This document shows positions 49,697-58,078 of a DNA stretch of 64,000 nt, in pieces. The notes under the pieces were generated by a model. The model was given only the letters and a program-made list of their open reading frames with translations, was not told the origin of the DNA and made no database searches. Every line of letters begins with the position of its first letter. Positions within the stretch are counted from its first letter, which is position 1. The position numbers were made by a program, and so were the translations under genes. The stretch lies in the NCBI GenBank assembly GCA_023213215.1, contig CP096136.1, positions 2,418,001 to 2,482,000 of the forward strand, written 5' to 3'. Origin of the DNA: Flavobacterium sp. JAD_PAG50586_2. GTDB lineage: Bacteria; Bacteroidota; Bacteroidia; Flavobacteriales; Flavobacteriaceae.

Positions 49697-51394
49697 TTAA
49701 TTTTTATTTCGTTGCTTAATAATTTTTACTCCGTCATTCCCTTTATCTGTCTTGATGTTTACTATATAAACTCCCTCAGGCAGCCCCTGTAAGTCAATGG
49801 GGACTGTCCTTTCTGTAATTTTAAACGTTTGTAACAAATGCCCGGCAATGTCAACAAGTGTTGCAGTACCTTTGGTGAAATCATAACCCACGATCACATT
49901 GGTATAATCCATCGCAGGATTCGGTATGGCTTCAATAGGTTTCTTATCCTTTTTTGGTTTCTTTTTATCTTTTAACTTCACTACCCAGAAATCAGCATTA
50001 CCCTTTCCGCTGCTTTTATCTCCCGACGCTTTCACGCCACCATCAACATTTAATAGAGTTTTACTCGTACCCGCCATTAAGTAGCCACCATCACGGGTCT
50101 CAATCACTTTTTGCAAAATATCCTGCCCATCGCTGCCAACATTCCTGCGCCATAGCTCTTCGCCTTTGGCATTAATCTTTATTGCTACATAATCATCAGT
50201 GCCGCTTTTCATCTTAACATCACCTTTTGCATCTTCCATCTTTCCACTTGCTTCTTTCTTCTTGATAACTTCCCCCTGCGCATAACCCCCGAGCAAAATC
50301 GTCGTATCATCATTCTCCACTAAAGAAGTAAGGATATCTGCTTTGGCAATATTATAGGTTTCCTGCCATAGGATTTCCTTTGTTTCCTTATCAATCTTTA
50401 ATATCCAAAAGTCGCTACCGCTTTCATTTGCACTTCGTTTATCATCTCCACTTTCCGAATTTGAGCTGCCCGCCAACATATAATTCCCATCTGCAAGGGT
50501 ATGGAGTGCATATAACTGGTCATCACCCGATCCGCCAATAGTTTTCTGCCATCTCTCATTTCCATCATTGTCTAACTTCACAATCCAATAATCACTTTGA
50601 CCGATGTTCTTTTCTGTTTTTGTCCCGGTGTCAGGCGAGTTAGAACTACCACCTAAAAGGAAACCACCATCCTCAGTAGTAGTAATACTCCGCAATTCGT
50701 CATTGAATCTTCCACCCAACGTGTGCTGCCACACAATCTTTCCTTCCCTATCCAGTTTAATGACCCAATAATCCATTCCGCCAAAACTATCTTCTGATTT
50801 TTCCCCGGCAGTATCTGAACTGCTGGAACCTCCTAATATGAATCCTCCGTCTTTGGTCTTAACTACACAGTTCAACTCATCCTGTCCTTTGCCTCCAAGC
50901 GTTTTCTGCCATTCCTCACCACCTTTGGCGTTAAGCTTAATAACCCAAAAATCAGCGCCACCTCTTGATGGAGACTTCTTATCTCCATCTATAAATTCTT
51001 TCTCCTGGGTATCTTTTTTAGGCAACATTTTTGACTCACAAGAGCCTGCAAGCAGATAACCACCGTCATTAGTAAGTAACACTGACCTTAGTTTGTCCTG
51101 ACCCGAACTTCCGAAGGTTTTCTGCCAGTCCAGCTCACCTTTTTCATCCATTTTCCATACCCAATAGTCTAAATCTCCACGATTGTCTTCGGTTTTATTT
51201 CCAGATTTTTTAGACAGCGAACTGCCAGCCAGTATAAAACCGTAATCGGGTGTTGGAATGGCATCAAAGAGATAGTCTCCGTGCTTACCACCATAACTTT
51301 TTTCCCAAAGGATGTCCTGGGAATGGACTAGCGAAATGGTACAGGTAATGAAAAAGCAACTGAGAACCAGTTGCAGAGGCAAAGGATTTTTCAT
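49697..51394 (-). CDS. T9SS-exported seven-repeat beta-propeller protein
   Basis: 565 aa, intact. The signal peptide MKNPLPLQLVLSCFFITCTISLVHSQ is followed by seven repeats of about 65 aa with the pattern WQKTxGGxGxDxLxxVxxTxDGGFxLAGSS...DYWVxKLDxxG (about residues 28-470), matching a seven-bladed propeller. A T9SS type A domain follows (IPNPAMDYTNVIVGYDFT ... GLPEGVYIVNI ... GVKIIKQ). It is the first gene of the minus-strand operon with the two RHS genes (5-bp gap to the next start). An adapter role in anchoring or binding the RHS partner at the surface is inferred from the operon, not shown. A perfect palindrome lies 54 bp upstream of its start. Confidence 0.85.
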   Translation of the reverse strand: MKNPLPLQLVLSCFFITCTISLVHSQDILWEKSYGGKHGDYLFDAIPTPDYGFILAGSSLSKKSGNKTEDNRGDLDYWVWKMDEKGELDWQKTFGSSGQDKLRSVLLTNDGGYLLAGSCESKMLPKKDTQEKEFIDGDKKSPSRGGADFWVIKLNAKGGEEWQKTLGGKGQDELNCVVKTKDGGFILGGSSSSDTAGEKSEDSFGGMDYWVIKLDREGKIVWQHTLGGRFNDELRSITTTEDGGFLLGGSSNSPDTGTKTEKNIGQSDYWIVKLDNDGNERWQKTIGGSGDDQLYALHTLADGNYMLAGSSNSESGDDKRSANESGSDFWILKIDKETKEILWQETYNIAKADILTSLVENDDTTILLGGYAQGEVIKKKEASGKMEDAKGDVKMKSGTDDYVAIKINAKGEELWRRNVGSDGQDILQKVIETRDGGYLMAGTSKTLLNVDGGVKASGDKSSGKGNADFWVVKLKDKKKPKKDKKPIEAIPNPAMDYTNVIVGYDFTKGTATLVDIAGHLLQTFKITERTVPIDLQGLPEGVYIVNIKTDKGNDGVKIIKQRNKN

Positions 51395-51447
51395 AATGGT
51401 TTTAATTGTGGGTTAGTAACGGCAATTTAAAAAGCTTTTTTACACTT

Positions 51448-51468
51448 ATGTACACTAAAAGTGTACAT
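51448..51468. promoter_or_regulatory. Perfect palindrome, candidate operator of the RHS operon
   Basis: ATGTACACT-AAA-AGTGTACAT: 9-bp perfect arms with a 3-bp centre, 54 bp upstream of the propeller gene start. A further half-site (GTGTACAAGG) follows at about 51481. It is typical in size for a repressor or two-component binding site; the regulator is unknown. Confidence 0.5.
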
Positions 51469-51789
51469 TTTGTTAAATTTGTGTACAAGGATAAAGTTAA
51501 ATAACAATATATGCATTAGTAAAAACACGGTATTTTGTATAGTGATTTCACTATATTTAACTCAACTTAAGTTCTTGGTTTTAAAACTTATACATTAAAC
51601 TTTGTGAAAAAGGTTAAAATGAAAATAAAAGAACATTACATTTGTTCTGATACAGATCGTTTTTATGAACAATTGCGTATACTAAAACGCATGCGCTTTT
51701 TAACGATTTGCTTCTGAAAAGACTAGGGAATAGGCTGGTTTTAGGGAAGCTATAAATTACATATTTTGACAATTATTAACACCAGTCAA
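51469..51789. other. Gene-free AT-rich stretch upstream of the RHS operon
   Basis: About 320 bp without a supported gene. It contains a 32-codon ORF (51619-51717) without clear coding support and a TGCGT...ACGCA inverted pair near 51675. The RHS-operon promoter should be within it. Confidence 0.4.
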
Positions 51790-51981
51790 AAGGATGTAAC
51801 CGTCCATCGGAAGAATATTGACTGCAATCAAAAGAAAATCGACTTCCATCAGAAGAATATCAATTTCCGTCAGAAGATATTTGATTTACCTCAAAAGATT
51901 ATTGACTTCCATCAAAAGATAAATGATTTACCCCGCATGAAACCGAAAGGAATTTCAATTAATCAGCTTTTCCTTTTCTAA
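51766..51981 (+). CDS. Possible small heptad-repeat protein
   Basis: 71 aa starting MTIINTSQKDVTVHRKNIDC and consisting almost wholly of seven-residue units (KNIDCNQ, KKIDFHQ, KNINFRQ, KIFDLPQ, KIIDFHQ), encoded by the 21-bp repeat array at 51790-51936. The frame is maintained through the array, and substitutions favour conserved K, I, D and Q positions, which hints at selection on protein. There is no obvious ribosome site, and its C-terminus overlaps the 3' end of the terC-like gene on the other strand. It may instead be a non-coding repeat array that happens to stay open. Confidence 0.3.
   Translation: MTIINTSQKDVTVHRKNIDCNQKKIDFHQKNINFRQKIFDLPQKIIDFHQKINDLPRMKPKGISINQLFLF
51790..51936. 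repeat. 21-bp degenerate tandem repeat, seven copies
   Basis: Seven 21-bp units such as AAGAAAATCGACTTCCATCAG and AAGATTATTGACTTCCATCAA (units begin at 51790, 51811, 51832, 51853, 51874, 51895 and 51916). Confidence 0.9.
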
Positions 51982-52900
51982 TAGAAACCAATATACCAAC
52001 TACAAGCGACAATGCAATGAAGCCTAAAGAAACCCATTCCGGGAATTTATAGTAATGAACTATCAGCATTTTGACACCAACAAAAGATAAAATAGCAATC
52101 AGGCTATATTCAAGATGGCTGAATTTTTCCAGCATATTGGATAAAAAGAAATACATCGAACGCAATCCAAGAATAGCAAAAATATTAGAACTGAATACTA
52201 AAAACGGATCTGATGTTATGGCCAAAATAGCAGGAACGCTATCCAATGCAAACAGCATATCCATAATCTCTATCACTATCAAAGCCACAAAAAGCGGCGT
52301 AGCATGATTGACGTTGTTGATCTTTGTGAAAAAATGCTCCTTCTCCGTATGGCTTGTTACAGGAATAATCTTTCCAATAGCTTTATAAACAAACGAATGC
52401 TTTGGATCAAATTCCTCTTCGTCTTTTTTGAATAACATTTTTAAGGCTGTGAACAACAAAAACGCACCAAACAAATAAGTCATCCAGCTGAATTTATTGA
52501 TCAATATCACGCCAAAGAATATCATTAGGCCTCTAAAAACAATAGCGCCCAATATTCCCCAAAATAAAACCCTGTGCTGGTATTTCTGTGAAATCTTAAA
52601 GGAAGCAAAAATTACCGCTATTATAAAGATATTGTCAATACTTAACGACAATTCTATAAGGTAACCTGTTATGTACTTTATTGTTGCTTCTGACGGTTTA
52701 ATTCCGGTTGGATTGGCAATATACTCGTTACTATACAGCCAGTTCACAACTCCCGAAAAGCAAAAAGAGAGTGTAACCCATATTCCGGTCCATATTCCGG
52801 CTTCTTTTGAACTGATAATATGCGGTGTTTTATTGAAAACGCCTAAGTCAAGCGCTAAAAAAATAAGAATTGCGGCCAAGAATATAATCCAAACGATCAT
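51959..52900 (-). CDS. TerC/Alx-family integral membrane protein
   Basis: 313 aa with about nine transmembrane helices. It opens MIVWIIFLAAILIFLALDLGVF and carries the two conserved acidic motifs of the TerC family: SLSIDNIFIIAV (about residue 90) and DMLFALDSVPAI (about residue 216). Family members include Alx, involved in alkaline pH response and manganese export, and TerC, linked to tellurite resistance; metal-ion transport or loading is the best general role. It is monocistronic and divergent from the glutamine synthetase gene. No riboswitch was evident upstream. Confidence 0.88.
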   Translation of the reverse strand: MIVWIIFLAAILIFLALDLGVFNKTPHIISSKEAGIWTGIWVTLSFCFSGVVNWLYSNEYIANPTGIKPSEATIKYITGYLIELSLSIDNIFIIAVIFASFKISQKYQHRVLFWGILGAIVFRGLMIFFGVILINKFSWMTYLFGAFLLFTALKMLFKKDEEEFDPKHSFVYKAIGKIIPVTSHTEKEHFFTKINNVNHATPLFVALIVIEIMDMLFALDSVPAILAITSDPFLVFSSNIFAILGLRSMYFFLSNMLEKFSHLEYSLIAILSFVGVKMLIVHYYKFPEWVSLGFIALSLVVGILVSIRKGKAD

Positions 52901-53016
52901 GATACATTTTTTTTGATACTACAAATATAACGGATTGAATTCGTAGCCGTCAATTTTTTAACTAATTAATAGTTTTAAATAAAATATTATACAATTTGTT
53001 ATTTGACCCCTAAAAA

Positions 53017-53084
53017 AATAGGGTATAATTATTTATAGATAAAAATATTATTATATTTGCATCAAATTAATAGGGTATAATATT
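53017..53084 (+). promoter_or_regulatory. Leader of the glutamine synthetase gene with a repeated motif
   Basis: AATAGGGTATAATT (53017-53030) is repeated as AATAGGGTATAATATT (53069-53084), 52 bp apart. Between them lies TATATTTG (53052-53059), matching the -7 consensus 39 bp before the ATG. The repeats could bind a nitrogen regulator. Confidence 0.4.
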
Positions 53085-53098
53085 AAATATAGCAAATT

Positions 53099-55286
53099 AT
53101 GTCAACTTTACGTTTCCAAGCATTAAAAGATGCATCAGGTAGAAAACCTGTAAAATTTGAAGAAGCCGGTAGAAAATCAGATCTTTTTGGCTCAAATGTG
53201 TTTAATGATAAGGCAATGAAGCAGTTTTTAACTTCAGATGCTCATAAAGGTGTAAAAGATGCCGTCCAGCACGGAACAAAAATTGACAGGAAATTAGCGG
53301 ATTATATCGCAATGGGAATGAAGGAATGGGCGCTATCAAAAGGAGTGACTCATTACACGCACTGGTTCCAACCCTTAACAGGAACAACTGCCGAAAAGCA
53401 TGATGCTTTTTTCGAAACCTCTTATGATGGCTCTGATGCGGTTGAAAAATTCGGAGGCGGGCAATTAGTGCAACAAGAGCCGGATGCTTCTTCTTTTCCA
53501 AATGGTGGAATCAGAAATACTTTCGAAGCCCGTGGATATACAGCATGGGATCCAACATCACCAGCCTTTATCTTCGGAACCACTTTATGTATCCCAACAG
53601 TCTTCATTTCTTATACTGGTGAAGCATTAGATTATAAGACACCGCTTTTACGGGCCTTAAATGCTGTTGATGAAGCCGCAACTGATGTTTGTAAATATTT
53701 CGATAAAAATGTTAAGAAAGTAACGGCAACTTTAGGTTGGGAACAGGAATATTTTTTAGTAGATTCTTCATTGGCAAACTCCCGTCCTGATTTAGTAATG
53801 ACAGGAAGAACGTTACTTGGACATACTTCGGCAAAAGGGCAGCAGTTAGACGATCATTATTTTGGATCAATTCCGTCTCGCGCATTAAATTATATGAGGG
53901 AATTGGAAGAAGAATGTATGCTGCTTGGAATCCCAGTTAAAACACGTCACAACGAAGTGGCTCCAAACCAATTCGAGTTAGCTCCGATATTCGAGGAAAC
54001 CAATTTAGCGGTGGACCATAATTCACTATTGATGGACGTAATGTCTAAAGTAGGAGAGCGTCATGATTTTAAAGTACTTTTCCATGAAAAACCTTTTCAG
54101 GGAGTAAATGGTTCAGGAAAACACAACAACTGGTCATTGGCTACAGATACTGGAGTAAATTTATTGTCTCCAAGTAAAACGCCTATGAGCAACCTGCAAT
54201 TCCTATCGTTTTTCATCAATACAATAAAAGCCGTAAATGAATATGAAGAATTACTTCGTGCCGCAATAGCAACAGCAAGTAACGACCACAGGTTAGGAGC
54301 AAATGAAGCGCCACCAGCAATCATATCTGTATTTATTGGAGCGCAATTGACCAAAGTTTTAGCAGAGCTGGAAGGTGTTTCGAAAGGAAAATTATCTCCT
54401 GAAGAAAAAACAGATTTGAAATTAAACGTCGTAGGTAAAATTCCGGATGTAATGCTGGACAATACAGACCGAAACAGAACTTCGCCATTTGCATTTACGG
54501 GAAATAAATTTGAATTCCGTGCCGTAGGTTCTTCTGCAAACTGTGCTAATGCTATGACTACTTTGAATTCTATCGTTGCTAAACAATTGAAAGATTTCAA
54601 AAAGAAGTTGATGCCTTGATTGAGACTAAGGATTTAAAGAAAGACGAAGCCATTTTCAATGTGCTAAGAGAATATATCAAAGAAACCAAAAACATTCTTT
54701 TTGAAGGTGATGGTTACAGCGAAGCCTGGGAAAAAGAAGCCAAGAAACGTGGGTTGAGCAATCATAAAACGACACCAACAGCTTTGAAAGCTAAGGTTTC
54801 TAAAAAAGCATTAGATTTATTCAAAGACTTAAACGTAATGAACCACGTTGAGGTGGAAGCACGTTACGAAATTGAATTAGAGGAATACACCAAAAAATCC
54901 AGATTGAAGGTAGGGTGCTTGGCGATATTGCCCGTAACCACGTAATTCCAACTGCAATCCGCTACCAAAACACATTGATTGAAAACGTCCGCGGATTAAA
55001 GGAAATCTTCGGAAAAGACTTTGAGAAAATTGGTAAGGAACAAATTGTGCTAATCAAGGAAATTTCAGCTCATATTGAAGGTATCAATACCAATGTTGAA
55101 GCCATGACCGAAGCCCGTAAAAAAGCCAACGTTTTAACCGATGCACAAAAAATGGCCGAAATGTATTGCGATAAAGTAAAGCCATACTTTGATGTAATCA
55201 GGGAACACTGCGATAAATTGGAACTTTTAGTCGATGACGAAATCTGGACATTAACAAAATACAGAGAGTTATTGTTTACGAGATAA
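53099..55286 (+). CDS. glnN: Type III glutamine synthetase (frame broken twice)
   Basis: ATP-dependent synthesis of glutamine from glutamate and ammonium, by a large dodecameric cytoplasmic enzyme. The N-terminus STLRFQALKDASGRKPVKFE is typical of Bacteroidetes GSIII. Motifs include RNTFEARGYTAWDPTSPAFI, GWEQEYFLVD, RHNEVAPNQFELAP, NGSGKHNNWS and DRNRTSPFAFTGNKFEFRA(VGSSAN). Two breaks near the C-terminus, at an A5 run (54599-54603, then VDALIETKDLKKDEAIF) and an A6 run (54892-54897, then IQIEGRVLGDIARNHVIP), are each repaired by one base to 729 aa, the usual length. It is single-gene with a terminator; the leader has a repeated motif. Confidence 0.92.
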
Positions 55287-55312
55287 TTATAATTAGTATC
55301 AATCTCCAAATA

Positions 55313-55342
55313 AAAAATCCCGTTCATTTGAGCGGGATTTTT
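55313..55342 (+). terminator. Terminator after glutamine synthetase
   Basis: AAAAATCCCG-TTCATTTGA-GCGGGATTTTT, about 27 bp after the stop. Confidence 0.85.
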
Positions 55343-55360
55343 GTTTGTTTTAAAGTTTTT

Positions 55361-55451
55361 AAGAAGCAGCACTTTTGGTTTTCTTTCCTATGCTGTCCCG
55401 CTATCCGCGCTACACGGTAGCCAGCTCCTATCGGGGCTATGCTACACGTTT
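55361..55451. repeat. Dispersed intergenic element, copy D
   Basis: AAGAAGCAGCACTTTTGGTT ... TGCTGTCCCGCTATCCGCGCT ... CCTATCGGGGCTATGCTACA. It is the shortest copy, lacks the nested segment, and lies between two near-identical terminators. Confidence 0.7.
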
Positions 55452-55485
55452 TAGGATTTAAACGACCATGTTGAATATAATAACA

Positions 55486-55514
55486 AAAATCCCGCTCAAT
55501 CGAGCGGGATTTTG
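55486..55514. terminator. Second ATCCCGCTC terminator, after the convergent gene
   Basis: AAAAATCCCGCTC-AAT-CGAGCGGGATTTT, serving the minus-strand gene at 55533. The stem resembles the one at 55313-55342 with small changes. Confidence 0.85.
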
Positions 55515-55532
55515 TTTCAGATAATGGTGAAA

Positions 55533-56639
55533 TTATATCTGTGTAATAGTATAGGTACCTGAACCATTGAAATTTAGTACTAAATCAACTCTGTAGTTTT
55601 TTGGTGTTGATGTAGTATTAGGGAATGTAATCGGTGTCCCTTGATCATCAATAGTTCCATCACTTAGCGAATCACCAAAATTTGATGTTGAAGAGCTAGG
55701 TGTTGGGATGTAAAATATAAATTGATTGTTTGTGGTTGTTATTCCATTTACAGTAAACGACAAAGTATTTGTTGTCGAATTATAAGTAGGATTCGTAGTT
55801 ACACCAGTAGTTAAGTTAAATGCTACAGGAACAGAAGACTGTAAGTCATACAAATTCATAGGCTCTCCAGGAACGTGTGAAATAGTCATCATGTAAAAAC
55901 CTGTGGAAGAAACAGTATAAGCACTTCCGCCAATTAATAAATCATTAGACGCATTTACACCATATACAGCTGCACTGGCATTGTTTTCCGGCAAGAATTT
56001 AAGTTGCGCACCCGATGTTAAATATTTGTAACCAAAAAATACCTCATTGCCGGATTGATTCGCAAATTGAAGAGCAGTTGTAGGGTTGAAACTATTGAAT
56101 GTTCCATACAAATACAATTGATTTGGAATTGTTCCGGTTGTTCCTGAAGTTGGTAAAGATAAATTTCCACTATTGTCAACGGTTAACTGATATGGCGTTC
56201 CATTTGGCGAAACCAAAGTAATTCCTTCACCTGCCGAAGTTACTAAGCTGTCAGCTGCCAAAGCATAAGGTACAGAAAGTAATTGTGTAGTTCCTACCAA
56301 AGCATAAGTCGTTCCGCCTGTAGCATCCATTTCTACTTTTAGGAATTTAGGGTTTGTTCCCCAGTTGATTGTATTGAAAGCTCCGGAAACTACAGTTCCT
56401 TGTCCAATAGTAAGATTGAATAATCCATTAGGATTTGTTGTCTTTAATTGTGTCTCTGAATATAAAGTTGTTCCTGTTGCTGTTACATCAAGGATAGAAA
56501 GTTTTAATCTGACATTCGAGCTTACTACAGGAGTCCCCGAACTGTTCAAGGCAATAGCCTGGTAAGATATCCCCTGAGGAACCTGTGCGAAAGTCAAAAA
56601 GGAAATAAAAAGTGCTGATAATAGTAATAATTTCTTCAT
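55533..56639 (-). CDS. Exported protein with tail-fibre-like N-terminus and SusE-like C-terminal part
   Basis: 368 aa, signal peptide MKKLLLLSALFISFLTFA. The N-terminal part QVPQGISYQAIALNSSGTPV, SSNVRLKLSILD, NPNGLFNLTIGQG and LLSVPYALAA is a module common in Bacteroidetes exported and tail-fibre-like proteins. The C-terminal two thirds, with NQLYLYGTFNSFNPTTAL, FFGYKYLTSGAQLKFLPEN and GFYMMTISHVPGEPMNLYDL, resembles the SusE/SusF starch-binding fold. It ends in TYTITQI without a recognisable T9SS domain. It lies 1 bp downstream of the small T9SS gene and probably shares its transcript. Glycan binding is plausible but unproven. Confidence 0.7.
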   Translation of the reverse strand: MKKLLLLSALFISFLTFAQVPQGISYQAIALNSSGTPVVSSNVRLKLSILDVTATGTTLYSETQLKTTNPNGLFNLTIGQGTVVSGAFNTINWGTNPKFLKVEMDATGGTTYALVGTTQLLSVPYALAADSLVTSAGEGITLVSPNGTPYQLTVDNSGNLSLPTSGTTGTIPNQLYLYGTFNSFNPTTALQFANQSGNEVFFGYKYLTSGAQLKFLPENNASAAVYGVNASNDLLIGGSAYTVSSTGFYMMTISHVPGEPMNLYDLQSSVPVAFNLTTGVTTNPTYNSTTNTLSFTVNGITTTNNQFIFYIPTPSSSTSNFGDSLSDGTIDDQGTPITFPNTTSTPKNYRVDLVLNFNGSGTYTITQI

Positions 56640-56640
56640 A

Positions 56641-57087
56641 CTAGTGTTTGATAATTTTAAATGAGTTGATTTTTTTGTTTGTAAATTGAATTAGGTAAAC
56701 TCCTGTTGACAGATCGGATAAGTCTAAAGAATTGCTGGCTGTAATTTTCTTTTCGGAAATTAATTGCCCTGATAAATTGAAGACAGAAATTTTCTCATCT
56801 GTCAAATTCGTATCTGTCTGAAAATAGATTGCAGACATTGTTGGATTAGGAAAAACAGTGATTTTTTCGCTAAGTTCCAGTTGCGGTACTTCCAATTGTG
56901 TTTGTGTCAAAATCCCGATAATCCCAGAGCTGGATTGTGTCTGGTTTTGTGGAACAACGACAATTTCACCAACAGAAACAGAACTGCTGCTACTGATAAT
57001 GCTTCCTGAATTCACCGACTGAATTACCGATTGTGAACTGGCAGAAATCGCAGTAATCAAAAAGGTGAATAGTAATAATTGTTTCAT
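56641..57087 (-). CDS. Small T9SS type A sorting-domain protein
   Basis: 148 aa from the ATG at 57085-57087, chosen because it gives a clean signal peptide (MKQLLLFTFLITAISASSQS); an upstream start at 57153 would bury it. A Ser-rich segment (SGSIISSSSSVSVGEIVVVP, then QNQTQSSSGIIGIL) leads into a T9SS sorting domain: KITVFPNPTMSAIYFQTD, FNLSGQLISEKKI, LSTGVYLIQFTNKKINSFKI. The protein is almost only a sorting domain plus a short passenger, so it may act as a small surface factor. Probably in an operon with the downstream 368-aa protein. Confidence 0.75.
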   Translation of the reverse strand: MKQLLLFTFLITAISASSQSVIQSVNSGSIISSSSSVSVGEIVVVPQNQTQSSSGIIGILTQTQLEVPQLELSEKITVFPNPTMSAIYFQTDTNLTDEKISVFNLSGQLISEKKITASNSLDLSDLSTGVYLIQFTNKKINSFKIIKH

Positions 57088-57191
57088 ACTTAAATTTTTA
57101 GGATGCAAATGTAATTTTTTTCCCGATATCTTGGCTTTATTTTTGATAAGCAAAAGCTATTTTTACGTAACTTTCGATATATTTTTATTTT

Positions 57192-58076
57192 ATGAAATCC
57201 TACTTTGCTTATATCTTCCTTTTATTTTCAGTGGCTATCTACAGCCAGGAAAAGTTTACGCTCTATTTCGATACTAAAAAATTTGAATTAAATCCCAAAG
57301 AAACAGCAAGGCTCAATAACTGGATTACACAAAATAAAAACAACAAAATCGTAGCCATTCACGGTTATACAGATGAAGACGGAACCACAGGATTTAACGA
57401 TACTTTGGCCCAAAGAAGAGTTGGTTTTATATACAATTCGATTAAGAATCAAATCAAGATTAGGGAAGATTTTAAGACCCGTAGTTTTGGGGAAACCTTT
57501 GAACAATCAAAAAATAAAGCTGAAAACCGCAGGGTAATCATCTATTATATTCTCGAAAAAGACTTACCGCGGGAAGATGAAATACTAGGGATCAAAAAGC
57601 AACCGGTTATTGAAGAACCAAAACCCGAAATCGAGTATCCCGAAAAATTAGTTTTCGAAAATCCCAACGGGACAAAATCTGAGTTCAAACTCGACAGGGA
57701 ATTCATGAAAAAGGTCAGCAAAGCCAAAGCTGGAGAAAAATTGACCATCGAAAACCTCAATTTTATAATCAACACTTTTGCTGTGGTTCCCGAATCACGG
57801 GGAAAATTGTTCGAACTGCTTTTGGTGCTTCAGAGCAATCCAACATTGAAAATTGAAATACAGGGACATTTGTGCTGTATGCCGGTTGACCGGACAGATT
57901 TGTCTACGCAGAGAGCCAAAGCGATTTTTAATTTTTTAATTGCCCATGATGTTTATCGCGCAAGGTTATCCTATAAAGGTTTCGGAAGCACGGCACCAAT
58001 TTATCCAATTCCAGAAAAAGATGAGAAAGAGCGTGCTGCCAATCGTAGGGTGGAAATTTTAATTGTAGAGAATTAA
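57192..58076 (+). CDS. Tandem OmpA-like domain protein, first of three
   Basis: 294 aa with a signal peptide (MKSYFAYIFLLFSVAIYSQ) and two OmpA-like (peptidoglycan-binding type) domains. Domain 1 (about residues 22-117) has FTLYFDTKKFELNPKETARL, AIHGYTDEDGTT and AENRRV. Domain 2 (about 170-294) has the unusual EIQGHLCCMPVDRTDLSTQR in place of the usual GHTD, then AKAIFNFLIAHDVYRARLSY, KGFGSTAP and NRRVEILIVEN. Peptidoglycan anchoring is uncertain because key Asp residues are replaced in domain 2. The gene is 2 bp from the second paralogue, so the three form an operon. Confidence 0.8.
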   Translation: MKSYFAYIFLLFSVAIYSQEKFTLYFDTKKFELNPKETARLNNWITQNKNNKIVAIHGYTDEDGTTGFNDTLAQRRVGFIYNSIKNQIKIREDFKTRSFGETFEQSKNKAENRRVIIYYILEKDLPREDEILGIKKQPVIEEPKPEIEYPEKLVFENPNGTKSEFKLDREFMKKVSKAKAGEKLTIENLNFIINTFAVVPESRGKLFELLLVLQSNPTLKIEIQGHLCCMPVDRTDLSTQRAKAIFNFLIAHDVYRARLSYKGFGSTAPIYPIPEKDEKERAANRRVEILIVEN

Positions 58077-58078
58077 GG

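Noticed and set aside
46127..51394. Delta-endotoxin or insecticidal Tc toxin complex
   Set aside because: RHS/SpvB-like sequence is present, but no TcA- or TcB-type large subunits or Tc-specific motifs were seen; a polymorphic toxin reading fits better.
51619..51717. 32-codon ORF starting MKIKEHYICSDTDRFYEQ
   Set aside because: Too short, no ribosome site and no recognisable family; kept only as a note in the gap entry.
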